Below are positions 9,066-19,814 of a DNA stretch of 64,000 bases, in pieces. The notes beneath the pieces were generated by a model. That model was not told the DNA's origin. It worked only from the letters and a program-made list of their open reading frames with translations, and searched no databases. The stretch's first letter is position 1; each line of letters starts with the position of its first letter. A program made the translations under genes and the position numbers. This DNA comes from Leishmania martiniquensis. Taxonomy: Eukaryota; Euglenozoa; Kinetoplastea; Trypanosomatida; Trypanosomatidae. Location: the NCBI RefSeq assembly GCF_017916325.1, contig NC_090156.1:327001-391000 (forward strand), written 5' to 3'.

Positions 9066-11812
9066 GTCACTCGCGCCTTCTTTAATTGGTGAGGCTTCGA
9101 TCGCTTATTGCTCGACCCGGCCCTTCGTTGTCGCACCGTCCCTCATACCTTCCCACTACCACCACACCTCCTCTCTCTCTCTGTGCCTGAGTTTTACGAC
9201 GCGGGCACTGGTGAGCGCCGTCGTCTGATCGACCTCCCCTACCCTCTTTTCTCTTTCGTCGTCAGTCACAGCCGCCACCCCCTCTCCGCTTCTTGCCTTT
9301 CACCCTTCCCTGCCTCCCACCTCCACACCAGAACTGACTCGCCTCCTCCTCCCCCCCTCGCAGACGCTTCGCTTTGTTTCCATACGTAGGCGGTTCCCTA
9401 TCGTCTCTTTTTGTTCGTTGATACCCTGGTGCGTGATCGTCTACCTCCGCGCGCGCGTGTGTGTGTGTGGTCGCGATTTCTTCACGCTTGTTGCTACCGT
9501 AACCCCCGCTTCCCCCCCGTCACCGACGTACACCCTCTCGCTTTCCTCGTCGCCGCCGTTTACCTTTTATTCTTTCCCCAGCACTTGACAGTCACGCGCT
9601 GTTCCCTGCCCTTTCCTGGACTGGGGCCTTACTAAAACGGTTTTCTTCGAAGAGTGTCGACTCCTGCTTGGCACTTCAGTTGCTTGTGTGCGTGCCTTTG
9701 CCCATTTTTTCTTGTACTGTGCTGTGCGGCGGCCCCCGGTGTTGCTGCAGGCACTTATTCTTTTCCTTTTCCCCTCTCTCCCCCTGTTTTTGATCTTCCA
9801 CGTCGTGCGCACTTTGGCGTGTGAAGTCGTTTGGCTTGTGAGGTCTTCTTACAACACCTCCAACGGTCACAACCACCACCGCGACGACGCCGACGCCCAA
9901 TCGGTAACGCCACTGCTCTCCACATACTTGTACATACGCGCTTCATTCCGCTGCTCTTCTCCTGTGTTTGGTTGATGACTGTTTACGCGCGTGTGTATGT
10001 GTATGTGTACGTGTGCGTGTGTATTTTCTCGATTTTCACTCTGTGTACGATCTCTTTTGTCCTCGCGCTCTGTGCTCGCGTGCGTGTGCGTGTCCGCTTC
10101 TTGGCGGTGCGCGGGGGTGTCTCCTCGATTTGTTCGATTTTGGTCCTGCGCGACTAGTGTTGCTCTTCGTCATCTATGGCCTCGCGCGCACCTCCTCCCC
10201 CCTCCCTCCCGAAAAAAAAAGTCTGCTGCCCTCTTATCGTTTGCTGAAGTACAGCCGCATCGCCGCCTCCTCCCCTCTCCTCTCTCTTTTTATTTACTGA
10301 GTTTCTTTTTTTTCTTCTGCTTCCGTTTGCTCGCGGATTGCACGCCAACCGCCATTTTCGGGTGAAGTAAAGGGGAGGAGGAGGGTACGACAGACAGAAC
10401 AGGAGGGCGTAGGCGAGCTGGGGAGCTGATACTCTTCCATGCGATTTCTGTGTGAAGGGTTCCTCTTCTGCTGCGTTGTACTTGCTCTTCCCCCCCTCCC
10501 TCCAAGAGATCGCCTGGCGTCGGATCTAACGTATCTTTGCCCGTGACTCTGTCCCTCCCCTCTCCCACCCGCTGTGTCTTTGCCTCTCATCATCATTGCA
10601 GCCGCCTTTTCTTTCTTTTTTTGTATTAGTGTTACCGCCTTCATTATTTCGTGTACTCTCCTCTCCCTCCCCTTTCCTCTATCCGCCCCTGTCCACGGGT
10701 CTGCCGGGAGTGCGTCCACCTCCCCACCCCCAGTGCACACAGGCCGAGACACGCTTGCCGATTCTTTCTCTGCTTCTTCCCCAAGAGGGGAGGCTCCTCT
10801 GCCGCACGCAGACGTGCTTCGCTCATCTCCCCCGCACTCTCCCCCCTCCCTTCCCCTTCAGTCGCCTGTGGGACTGTGCACCGGTGCACGCCACTTTTCC
10901 TGCTAATCATCATCACCCCCTTCTTGGTTCCACCCACCTCTTGCGCCCATTGAGGGACGCCAGTTTCACTCCCCACGTCATAGCGGCCGTGCTTTCGCGT
11001 AGCGACACGGACTCGTGCTGTTGACAGGCACCACAGATCCTCGCCGTCGGCCCCCTCCTTCAACGATCTGCTCACGTCGCGCCGCTCCGTCTGTGCCGCC
11101 ATTCCGTTCTTGATTCCGATCTTCCTTGCTCCTTTGTTGTGTCTCTCGTGTCTTCCCGCCGCCCTATCCCTCGCTTCCTCTCTACCTGATCGACGCCCCC
11201 CCCTCTTCCCTCTTTCTGTATGTGCTTCGTTGCCTCTGCGCCGCCCACGGGTATATATATTTGTGCGTGTGTGTGTGTGCAGACCCCTTTGTATCCCTTT
11301 CCCCTCTCTGTTGAGAGAGAGAGAGGGAGCTGACCTTCACCTTTTCCTTAGCCGCCGCCTCATCGAGATCGATCGTCCCTGCGCGATCACCACCGCCGGC
11401 GTCCGCGTCTTTTTGTTTACGCTGATTACGTGTTTGCCTGTTATCATCGAGCTCGCACCTATCTGCGCACTTTTCGCCGTTCGTGTGCGTGCTGGGGCCT
11501 GTGCTTCGCTGCGCTGCACACTGTGATCGCTGCATGCCGCTTACACACGCTCCCCCCTCCCCTCCCCTCTCGCCTGCCGCCCTTTGGCCCGCAGTGCTAC
11601 TTACGCTCCCGGAGTCTCTTCATACCGTTTCAGTTGATCCTCTCCCCGCCTCTTCCTCAGTGCTTCCCGGTGACGCGCAGACCTTTTTTGAATATATATT
11701 CCGATTCTGGCCCGTCTGCGCGTAGGCCAAGCGCAAGAGCTGACTTCGCCCCCCCCCCCCGCCTGCGCAACATTTGTCCCTCTCTCCCCGATCGGTCGTG
11801 TGCGTGCTTGCG

Positions 11813-11814
11813 CA
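11813..11814 (+). promoter_or_regulatory. Candidate spliced-leader acceptor region before the 931-residue protein
   Basis: CTTGCGCAG ends near here, after the C12 run and the tract CCCTCTCTCCCC (11749-11790). No ATG occurs between this site and 11924, which supports 11924 as the start. Position is approximate to a few bases. Confidence 0.35.
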
Positions 11815-11923
11815 GAGACAGCAGCTGCTCAAGTCAGTCAAGGAAAGGTGAATAAGAGCCGCGAGTGTACGGCTGGGGTGAGTTATACGACCTATCGGAA
11901 TCTTTATCCACTCTGGGGAAGGT

Positions 11924-14719
11924 ATGCGCGGCGACGGCTCCGGCGAGGGGCAGCCCCTGGCGGCGGAGCACGTGGAAGTCGCGGCCATCGCAGATGCGGC
12001 CGATTTGGGGTGCCCCGAGGTCTCTCGCTCCCCATCAGAATCGACGCAGGCGTTCTCATTGCCGACGCAGCAGCCAATGCCGTTGCCCGTGCCTTCCACC
12101 CCTCTCTTTGCCTCGTGGCGCACCCCGAGCGACGCGCCGCCTATTGCCAGCACGCGACCACCACGATGGCTGCGCACCTCACTGTTGGGCGCTTGCGGAC
12201 GCTCTGCTGTGACCTTCGCGCCGTCGACCCGCTTTGATGAATGCCGCCAAAGCGCAAACTTGGCGGTTCGGCGGTCTGGCGGCGGATCTTACTTGCCGCT
12301 GCCGGGCCCCCTGCTGGAGTTGCCTTTGTCGTCCAGGGTCTCCTCAGCAGGGCGACTGACGGCCTCCGCGCTGCGGGCGATCGCACCACCGCAGCCCTAC
12401 CTTCTGCCCAGCAGCCCACCCATACCGTCGCTACAGCGGCCCACTTCATCCACACAGATGGATGGGGTCAGGGACGTTGCGGTGGACGACTTCAGCGACA
12501 CCTCATCTTCAGCTGACTCCACGTGCTCCACCAATTCGTCATCGTTGACGCTCCTCGACAGTTACACTTCTGCTGTGCGGCCGCGCCCTCCGCCCTCACT
12601 GGCGCTCGACTGTACCCTTCCCCGCGTGACGCTGCGAGCGGCGTCGGAACACATGCGCCCCTTCACCGCGCTCTCTCTGGCGGATAGGCTCGACATCTCT
12701 GCTGTTGCCGCCGGTAGCGCCGCTACAGACGCAACAGCGTCTTCGCCCACGGACACCGGCAACGCGACCTTCACCTTACTCGAGCCAGAGGTGAAGCGCA
12801 TGACGACCACGACGCATGGCTTCGCTGTGACTGCTGGATTCTTCAGCGAGTGGCGCCACGCGGACAGCGCGGCGACAGAAAGGGTGGGTGGTGCTGTCGC
12901 TGGCTGCCGTGACAGGATACGGACGACGCGCCCGAAGGACGAGCCATACATGGCGACTGTGAGGGTGACATCGCTGCTGCTCGAGAGCCTCTCGCTTCCG
13001 TCCACCCCAGAGGTGAGCCCCTCCACGGGGCTACCTAGACTGCCGCCGTCGCCGCCGATCTCACCCAAGCGGGTGAACCCGCGAGCGGGACTGCTGGTGC
13101 CCGACACACCCGGCAAACAGCTCCACGAACCTCTTCTCGATGACGCCTTCCTCAGTGGCAATGCGGAGATGGTTGTGAGCGCCGCGGCAGAGGGTGCAAC
13201 CCCGCGGCAATTCAACTCTTCGTCTATCGCCATTCTCGCACGCTCACAAGGGGGCGGCGAGGGGCTTCACGAGGCTACCCGAACGATGGCTAGCTGCTCC
13301 AGCACGGCAGGAGCGATGGCATCAACACCGGGGATCAGAGTAGCGCCTTATCTTTACGACCGCGGCGGCGCTGACATCGACGCACATGAAGCGAGGACGA
13401 CCGCATCGCTGCATGCGTCCTTCCTTACTACTGCCGCTGACAGGAGTAGCGATGTGGGTGGTGGATGTAAAGACGCACTGGGGAGCACCTGCATCTCCGC
13501 CAGCCCTGGGAAGATCAACAAGGACAGCGCGGCGGTGGGTGTGCCTTCACCGCCATGCGCGCCGCACCACTGTCCCAAGCCTCGCTCTCCGAGCTACCAG
13601 GAGCTTTGCAGCATCACTTCTGCGGCTGCCGCAGATGCGCCGTGGCCCCCGTCGCCGAGGCCGCACCTTTTTCAGCACTCACTCGAGAGCTCGACAACGC
13701 TGGCAAAGGGCCGTCTCGCAAGCGAGGCGGATCGTTTCTCGTCCGCGTCGGACGAGTTGCCTCCAGAGCGGGGCGAAGTAACTCCGGAGAGGCCCTCGCA
13801 GCAGACTTTCCTCAGCGACGCGGTGCGACAAGAGAGTCTGCTGAAGCGCTGTGAGAATCGTGTCGCAACTTCGGCTGCCATAGTGAGCTGCATTACTCAT
13901 GCCATGACGAATGCCGGTGACTGTGTCGTGGGCGGAGGTGACGGCACTGCCGTCTCCCCTTTTCTGGCGAAGCAGCGCATCCACAGTGACAGCAGTGACA
14001 TCGGCGCAGAGTCACCACACATAGAAACGCCTCCAAAAGGTCCAGCAACAGCAGTCGCACCACTCCTGCCAACGTCACCAGCACCATCACGCTCGCCACT
14101 GGCAGTGCCGTGTTGGCCATCGTTTCGCCTCAGCGGTGAGGAGGACAGCGGCCGCTTCCCCCGGCGCCCTCAGCAGCAGCCCGCGACGCAGCTGACAACT
14201 CTCTTTGACGCTTTCACCACTGCCACAACGAGTCGACCTTACTTGTCTCCGTTGTCTCCGGTGACGCCGCAGTTACCGTGCCTCGGTGCACCGTTGCCTC
14301 TCGCACCGCAATCGCCGTCTGCATCCATGTTACCAGCGAAGTTGTCGTTTTCAAGCGCGCCGTTGCTGGACGCATCACCGATGTTCTGCAAGTCCCCGCA
14401 CGCCTCGACGACGACGGCGGCGGCGGCGGCGCGGCAGTGTTTCTCCGAGAATAAAGGACCGCGCAGCCCTTCGCCCACAATACGGGGCGGACTCGAGCTC
14501 CTTTCTCGGCTCCCGCCGCTGAAACCGGGCGCACTGCCTGGGGCCTCGACCCTGAGCCCTCCAGAGGGGGCCGATATGACAGCTGAGCAGCTGCAGCCAG
14601 CAGAGTTCTGCAGCCTGCGCGGATGCAAGTTGCTTCCTGCTCCCTCTGTACCGGGACGCGTTGGTAATCTACGTCCTTCTGCAGCCGGGTGTCCCGCTCC
14701 TGCGCGGCACGACAGGTAG
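11924..14719 (+). CDS. Ser/Pro/Ala-rich hypothetical protein
   Basis: 931 residues from an ATG that is the first after the presumed splice site. The sequence is low complexity throughout, rich in Ser, Pro, Ala and Thr, with many SP and TP dipeptides (for example PPSPPISPKR at about residues 373-382) that could be phosphorylation sites. No membrane segment, signal peptide, coiled coil or known domain is seen. It is probably a largely disordered protein of the kind common in Leishmania. It lies alone between two long gaps. The open frame is long and GC3-rich, so I accept it as coding, but no function can be offered. Confidence 0.7.
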   Translation: MRGDGSGEGQPLAAEHVEVAAIADAADLGCPEVSRSPSESTQAFSLPTQQPMPLPVPSTPLFASWRTPSDAPPIASTRPPRWLRTSLLGACGRSAVTFAPSTRFDECRQSANLAVRRSGGGSYLPLPGPLLELPLSSRVSSAGRLTASALRAIAPPQPYLLPSSPPIPSLQRPTSSTQMDGVRDVAVDDFSDTSSSADSTCSTNSSSLTLLDSYTSAVRPRPPPSLALDCTLPRVTLRAASEHMRPFTALSLADRLDISAVAAGSAATDATASSPTDTGNATFTLLEPEVKRMTTTTHGFAVTAGFFSEWRHADSAATERVGGAVAGCRDRIRTTRPKDEPYMATVRVTSLLLESLSLPSTPEVSPSTGLPRLPPSPPISPKRVNPRAGLLVPDTPGKQLHEPLLDDAFLSGNAEMVVSAAAEGATPRQFNSSSIAILARSQGGGEGLHEATRTMASCSSTAGAMASTPGIRVAPYLYDRGGADIDAHEARTTASLHASFLTTAADRSSDVGGGCKDALGSTCISASPGKINKDSAAVGVPSPPCAPHHCPKPRSPSYQELCSITSAAAADAPWPPSPRPHLFQHSLESSTTLAKGRLASEADRFSSASDELPPERGEVTPERPSQQTFLSDAVRQESLLKRCENRVATSAAIVSCITHAMTNAGDCVVGGGDGTAVSPFLAKQRIHSDSSDIGAESPHIETPPKGPATAVAPLLPTSPAPSRSPLAVPCWPSFRLSGEEDSGRFPRRPQQQPATQLTTLFDAFTTATTSRPYLSPLSPVTPQLPCLGAPLPLAPQSPSASMLPAKLSFSSAPLLDASPMFCKSPHASTTTAAAAARQCFSENKGPRSPSPTIRGGLELLSRLPPLKPGALPGASTLSPPEGADMTAEQLQPAEFCSLRGCKLLPAPSVPGRVGNLRPSAAGCPAPARHDR

Positions 14720-16174
14720 CGGAAGACTGGTCTCCTCGTCTCCGTGTGGCTGATCGAGCAGCTCCGTGCAGCGACCACCCCTGCCACGACTCAGACCTTT
14801 GTCGACATCAATGGGACCCCTCCCGGTCTCTCAGGCGCGTCTGTGAAGGTTGGGGGTGCTTGCAGTGGTGCACCTTCTCGTCTCTCTCTGAAACGAAGAG
14901 GAATACTGCCGCATCCCAAACGTCTTCCGGGCCTTTATCCTTGTCCATGCGGTGCTGCACAGTTGTGTGTGTGTGCGTCTGTGTGCCGGAGGTCTATCCG
15001 TGCTGCCATTATGTTCTCTGCACATGTGTACGCACGTCCTCGCCTTTCATCTCTGGTTGCGCTTGGTCGCCGGCACCACTCCTGCTGTCCACCCCCTTCC
15101 CTACTCCCCTTCCCCCCTTCCCCCTTCCTCGTCATTTCGTGCGCACATCTTCATTCTCAGCGCCCCGCCCTATCCTCGGATGGCTCTCGCTCTCTTTCTT
15201 CCCGTGCCACGCACCAACGCCTTTGTATTGCACGCATGCAGGTGCGCTTATGCTCGCATTATGAACCGAAAAAAGAATAAGTGAAACCGTCACGCAACAT
15301 GGACGTGGCCGACTGAAAGGGGTGCTGCTCCCCCCCACTTCCTCCTACGCTCACAGACACTCCTCGCATTCGTTGTGCACATCTTCAGGGGGGGCGAAGA
15401 GGGTGAGACGAGGTGACGAGTGAGCCGACACTTGCAACCTCTCTCCCCCCATTACGGCTGTTGCTGCCGCTGCTCTCTCCACCCACTCGCCCTTTGTTTC
15501 CTCGTCTTTGTACTCGCCTTCTTGCCTCCGGACGATGGCGCGCCTGCGTGTGTGTGCGTGTGCCTGTTGATGCATACAAACGTGTCCTTGACAGTGCTCG
15601 CCTCGCCTGCGACGACATTTTTCTGCCATCGCGATACAGCCATACATACACGCGCGCTTACGTGTTTACAGGCAACGACGGTGACGGCGACATCGCCGAA
15701 CAAATTGACCGATTGCCGAGCGGCACAGACGGAGCCGAAGAGCGTCGCCCATCCGTCCTTCTTCCGCCCTTTTCTACCCCTCTGCGAGTGGACGGTTGCA
15801 AGGCAGAGAGCGTGCGCGCAAGAGAGAGGGGAGGGAGGGAGCGGGCCTGCGGAACACGTATCTGTAGGAAGAAGGCGGAGGGAGGGACAAGCGCGCCACA
15901 CGGCTGTACCTACCGGCAGTGCTTGCGTGGTGGTGTCCTGCGCCGTCTTGCTTTCGTCTCTCTCTCCCCCTCCCTCCTCCCCCCATACCCCGTCTCTTTA
16001 CTCCCGGAGCCGCTCCTACCCCCTTCTCCACTACCTACCCGCCTTACACGAAGGCGAGGAAGCAATCAAGCTACCCCCTTCCCTCTCTCAACACACACAC
16101 ACAGAGGGCGGCTCATATACATGCGCTGTCAAGCATTCAGTTGATCTTTTTTTCCCTCTGTATTAGTAGTCAGA
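14720..16174 (+). other. Intergenic region, pyrimidine-rich
   Basis: No gene is supported. C/T tracts at about 15090-15130 and 15955-16040, a GT-rich patch near 14960-14985 and a short CA run at 16089-16103. Two overlapping open frames (15413-16166) are made of pyrimidine-tract residues and are not credible. Confidence 0.5.
16165..16166 (+). promoter_or_regulatory. Spliced-leader acceptor AG for the SCY1-like gene
   Basis: A T/C tract (16143-16160, GATCTTTTTTTCCCTCTG) is followed by AG at 16165-16166, with further AGs at 16168 and 16172. The resulting 5' UTR would be under 10 bases before the ATG at 16175. Confidence 0.55.
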
Positions 16175-18745
16175 ATGACATTCTTCCTCAAGGCCCTCGG
16201 ACTGGCCGACAGCGTCCCGGGCTTTCCCTTCACCCCTGTTGCTGACGAGCCTGGCCGCACTGTGTACACCTCGCCGCAGATGTGCTGGTCGGTGCGGCCC
16301 GGCACGCAGAAGGACGATGCTCAGGCGCGGGTGTCCATCTTTACGTGCTCTGTCGCTACGGCAGCCACGTCAGGTGGTAGCAGCGGTCACCGAGAGCTGA
16401 TTAGGCAGTTGGCTCAGAACACCATACGCCGCGCGAAGAGCCTCATGATACCGGGATTCCTAAAGTGCTACGGCGCCGTGGAGCACAGCGACACGGTCTA
16501 CATCGCGACGGAGCCGTGTGTGTCGCTAAGGGACGTTTTGGAGAGTGCCGAATGGCGAAAGCATTTCTACGGGCATACCAGCGAGGAATACACCGCCGCC
16601 GTTGCGTACGGCCTGGACACGGTGAGCGGCGCACTCGCGGCACTGCAGTCGAACAGGCTGGTGCATGGAAACGTGCACTGCGGGTCCATCTTCGTCTCCG
16701 CCGAGTCGGGGTTCTGGCGGTTGTTTGGGCTGGAGTTCATCTCCGCGATAGACGACGTGGCAAGCGGCAACCCCGGCTGCCTCTTCGAATCCGCGCGACG
16801 CGCTGGAATGATTACGGGGTACCGCTGTCCGCCGGAGCTGGGCAGCAGCAGCTGCAGTGACATCAGTACGGGGGACTCTGTGGTGGCCGTGGACGCGTGG
16901 GGCATCGCCTGCTTGCTGTACGAAACGATGGGGGTGACCGCCGAGGAGGCGGCCAAGGGCAAGCTGAACTCGCTTGCCCACAGCCTTAGCGCGGCCGAGC
17001 TGCGTAACGCGTGCCGGCAGAGCCTACCCAAGTCTCTGCACCAGGGCTGCAGTAACCTCACAGCTCCCAACCCGCGCATGCGCAAGTCCATTGCGGTCTT
17101 CGCAGAAAGCTGCGAGTTCGTTAAACACAGCACATTTGTGTACTACATGAAGTCACTGTCGGAGCTGCTGCTGATGGACGTGTCTCAGCAGGTGCGGCTG
17201 GTTGAGTCGCTGACGGGGCCGGTAGAGAAGTTTCCGTTGCGAGCGTGTCTGTGCTTTGTTTTACCGCGGCTCGGCGAGCTCGTTCGCACAGCCGCCAAGG
17301 CCGGCAGCGGCGGCCCCGGGGGAACGGGAGTGTCGATGGGGCCGGTGGTCGAGCCCGTGCTAAGGATTGCTCAGCGCACCGCCGCGGGTGAGGACTTCGA
17401 TAAGTATGTTACGCCCGTTCTTGTGCAGCTTTACCAGTCGACAGACGTGCTGCTGCGTTACAAACTGCTCGTCGGCGCTGAGGCCTACGGGGCGAAGGTA
17501 TCACCCACAGCGCTGAATAACGCGATTTGGCCACTCTACGTCAAGGGGTTTGCGTACTCGGCTCCCAGTGTCCGGGAGTACAGTGCACGCGCACTGGTGC
17601 ACCTTGCTCCGCACATGTCGGAGAGCATCCTCGGCGACCAGGTGCCGAGGGCTCTGGGCCAGCTGCAGCGCGATGTCGACGGAGCGCTGCGCGCCAACGC
17701 TACCATAGCTCTCAACCTCATCTCGGAGCACATCACGCCCCCGCCACAGCGGGCGATGGTCATGCTGATGTACTGCCGTCCAATGCTGCGGGATGTGTTC
17801 GCGCCTTCACGCGTGGCGGCGTTGCGGTCGCTGCATGGGGCACTTGAGTGCTTGTCGCCCAAGCAGCTCGCTGAGTCGATGCTACCAGCCATCTCGGCGC
17901 TGACCGTTGACCCTACGTCCGTGGAGAGTCGCACAGCTGCGCTATCGCTCCTAAAAGCGTCCTTGTCGAGGCTGGAGGCCCATCACGAGCAGCTTTCCGC
18001 GCAGCAGGTGGTCACCGCTGCTGGTGTTCCCGCCGCTGCCAATGGTAGCGCAGATGCCTCATTGACAAGCCTTCCTGTGCCTGCCACGGCGCCCGCTGAG
18101 ACGCCATCAAAAAAGCGGACTCTGCTCGGGGGCATCACCGCATCCTCAGCCCCGTCTGCCGCCGGCACTGCGCCGCATCACGTCGATGCTGTCACAACAC
18201 CTTTGATGTCAGGTGCTGCTAGTCCGCTGCGCTCAACTCCGGGCGTCGCAGTCACCTCTCTGGCGGGCAGCGGCGGCAGTGGCTGGAGCGACGATGATGA
18301 GGAGGGGGAGGCAGGTGAGCACGATGGCGAGAGGAAGGCCAACACTCTCAGTGGCAGCTTTCTATTTTCGAAGGCTGCCTCACCACCACCGCCAACGCGC
18401 ACACCGATGGCGCCCTTCCTTGCTGGCGCGAAGCCAATCTCTCCTGCTGCATCTTCTGTTGCGTCGTCGTCCGCGTCTCCACTAAGTGCTACTGGTGGCG
18501 CGCATGGACCTACGCCTTCTTTCCAGGGGCCCGCCTCCTCACCAGTGTCACAGCCGCTCTCGACCATTTCAAACGTCAGCGGGGTGTCGAGTCGGACCGG
18601 CATCAACAGCCGTCTAACCGGCGGCATCAGTGGAGCCGCGCATCTCGGCCTCAACAGTGGCACCAACGGTGCCAGTGTGAGCTTATCTAGCGGACCGATG
18701 AAGCTGCGCAAGAAGGGCGGGCTCGGGGCTGCGCGACTAGACTGA
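16175..18745 (+). CDS. SCYL1: SCY1-like pseudokinase with HEAT repeats
   Basis: 856 residues. Residues 1-300 are a kinase fold without catalytic residues: the HRD position reads HGN (VHGNVHCGSIFV, about 163-174) and the DFG position reads GLE (LFGLEF, about 183-188), and no VAIK lysine is evident. Residues about 360-620 match the SCYL1 HEAT region (YVTPVLVQLYQSTD, then VREYSARALVHLAP, then DPFAPSRVA-like VFAPSRVAALRS and SALTVDPTSVESR). The rest is a Ser/Pro-rich linker. The last residues are KKGGLGAARLD; SCYL1 of animals ends in RKLD, which binds COPI coats, so the tail may serve the same purpose (inference). Known SCYL1/Cex1 proteins act in Golgi-ER COPI traffic and tRNA export. The start is supported by an acceptor AG a few bases upstream. 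Confidence 0.9.
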   Translation: MTFFLKALGLADSVPGFPFTPVADEPGRTVYTSPQMCWSVRPGTQKDDAQARVSIFTCSVATAATSGGSSGHRELIRQLAQNTIRRAKSLMIPGFLKCYGAVEHSDTVYIATEPCVSLRDVLESAEWRKHFYGHTSEEYTAAVAYGLDTVSGALAALQSNRLVHGNVHCGSIFVSAESGFWRLFGLEFISAIDDVASGNPGCLFESARRAGMITGYRCPPELGSSSCSDISTGDSVVAVDAWGIACLLYETMGVTAEEAAKGKLNSLAHSLSAAELRNACRQSLPKSLHQGCSNLTAPNPRMRKSIAVFAESCEFVKHSTFVYYMKSLSELLLMDVSQQVRLVESLTGPVEKFPLRACLCFVLPRLGELVRTAAKAGSGGPGGTGVSMGPVVEPVLRIAQRTAAGEDFDKYVTPVLVQLYQSTDVLLRYKLLVGAEAYGAKVSPTALNNAIWPLYVKGFAYSAPSVREYSARALVHLAPHMSESILGDQVPRALGQLQRDVDGALRANATIALNLISEHITPPPQRAMVMLMYCRPMLRDVFAPSRVAALRSLHGALECLSPKQLAESMLPAISALTVDPTSVESRTAALSLLKASLSRLEAHHEQLSAQQVVTAAGVPAAANGSADASLTSLPVPATAPAETPSKKRTLLGGITASSAPSAAGTAPHHVDAVTTPLMSGAASPLRSTPGVAVTSLAGSGGSGWSDDDEEGEAGEHDGERKANTLSGSFLFSKAASPPPPTRTPMAPFLAGAKPISPAASSVASSSASPLSATGGAHGPTPSFQGPASSPVSQPLSTISNVSGVSSRTGINSRLTGGISGAAHLGLNSGTNGASVSLSSGPMKLRKKGGLGAARLD

Positions 18746-19188
18746 GTGGGGAAAGTGAGGCGCTTTTGCTTTGCTGCGCGCCTACATGCGTGCGAAGCAC
18801 CGTCAATGACGGGACAGCTGTGCTATCACGCAAACTTACGCCCGCACACACACACACCTTATTGTTCACCCCTCTGACACGGGCGCGCCCATTTAGCAGT
18901 GGCGGATGGGGTGGGGTGTGGAAGAAGAGAGTCCCACGCCACTCCTACAAGCTTCTTTTCTTCGCGGTTACACTGCGTGTAGAGGTGCTGCCGTTTTGTG
19001 CGCGTTGCACCGTTCATGACATGCCGGTGCATCGTGCCTACGTAACTGGCCAGTGCCAACCGGGGAAAGATAAAGAGGGAGGGTGAAAGAGAGAGGGATA
19101 AGGGCGCATGGGCGAAGGCGCTTATCACGTCTCGCGATCCCCTCTCCCCTCTCCCCTCTCCTCCCTTTCGCTCTGTGCGTGTGTATCC

Positions 19189-19212
19189 ATATACATATAT
19201 ATATATATGTAT
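19189..19212. repeat. (AT)n tract
   Basis: ATATACATATATATATATATGTAT: an alternating A/T stretch with single C and G interruptions, self-complementary around 19194-19207. Confidence 0.8.
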
Positions 19213-19750
19213 GTGCGTGTGTTGGAACGGTGATCGATGCCATGCGGGTGAGAGAATGAAGCGGTGCGTGGCAGTGGCCTTATTGGGAGGTCGCGCAGGT
19301 GCAGGAAAAGGCGCTGCCGTCGTGGTCGACCGCTCTTTTTTTTTTTGCCGCTCTGCTTGGGCAGTGGACAGAGGCATCTCATGGGCAACGCGGAGGTGCA
19401 CACGGTCATGCCCAGAGGCCCCTCTCCTTCGCTGGTACGCGGCGCACAGGCGCTCTGTCGTCGTCTCTGCCGCTGTTACCGGCCATCTCCCTTCCGTTCT
19501 CCTGTTCCTGCTGTGGCACCGCCTCGCAACGGGTGCACGTTGGCCTGCCCAGGGGCCGCGCAGCGAATAGAAAACGTCTACCCCCCAGTCGGGACATCAG
19601 TGCCAGGGCATAGGGCTTCGAACTCGTGCCTGTTCTCTCCTCCCGCGCGCGCTGCGTGTGGCTCGCCGCTGCGGCCGCACTAAATGTCTTCTTCACCTTT
19701 GGCTCCTCTCACTATCTCTACCGATGCCCCCCTCCCCTTTTCCCCTCTTT

Positions 19751-19752
19751 AG
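19751..19752 (+). promoter_or_regulatory. Spliced-leader acceptor AG deciding the HEATR6-like start
   Basis: A strong tract (about 19727-19750, CCCCCCTCCCCTTTTCCCCTCTTT) runs directly into AG. The first ATG after it is 19815, 62 bases downstream. The in-frame ATG at 19626 is upstream of the site and would not be in the mature mRNA. Confidence 0.65.
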
Positions 19753-19814
19753 CGCCCAATCGGTTAGTACGCTTCTCCTTCACTTTCTACCCGAATCCAA
19801 TACGAGGCGGCGCT

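Larger units (their letters stand above)
7851..11923 (+). other. 4.07-kb non-coding gap with A/T island and long pyrimidine-biased tract
   Basis: The longest gap in the window. It holds two CA microsatellites (8484-8510, 8803-8821), a 48-bp A/T island containing a perfect 14-bp inverted repeat (9018-9065), then about 2.7 kb (roughly 9080-11840) in which the + strand is persistently C/T-rich. A run of 12 C lies at 11749-11760. The short frames inside consist of the Leu/Pro/Ser/Cys-rich residues expected from pyrimidine-rich DNA and none looks like a protein. The gap presumably supplies the 3' UTR of the zinc-finger gene and the 5' region of the next gene. Confidence 0.6.
18746..19814 (+). other. 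Intergenic region
   Basis: No gene is supported. Holds a short CA run (18845-18857), a C/T tract near 19139-19170, an alternating AT stretch (19189-19212) and a T run (about 19336-19347). An open frame continues upstream of the HEATR6-like start to 19626 but lies before the splice acceptor at 19751-19752. Confidence 0.5.

Noticed and set aside
12562..13233. Reverse-strand open frame (223 codons)
   Set aside because: Mirror of the low-complexity gene at 11924-14719; no independent coding signal.
15413..16166. Two overlapping + frames of about 245 codons
   Set aside because: Composed of residues expected from C/T tracts, overlap each other, and lie before the SCY1-like splice acceptor.
19626..19814. 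N-terminal extension of the HEATR6-like protein
   Set aside because: Lies upstream of the strong polypyrimidine tract and AG at 19751-19752, so it would be removed from the mRNA.
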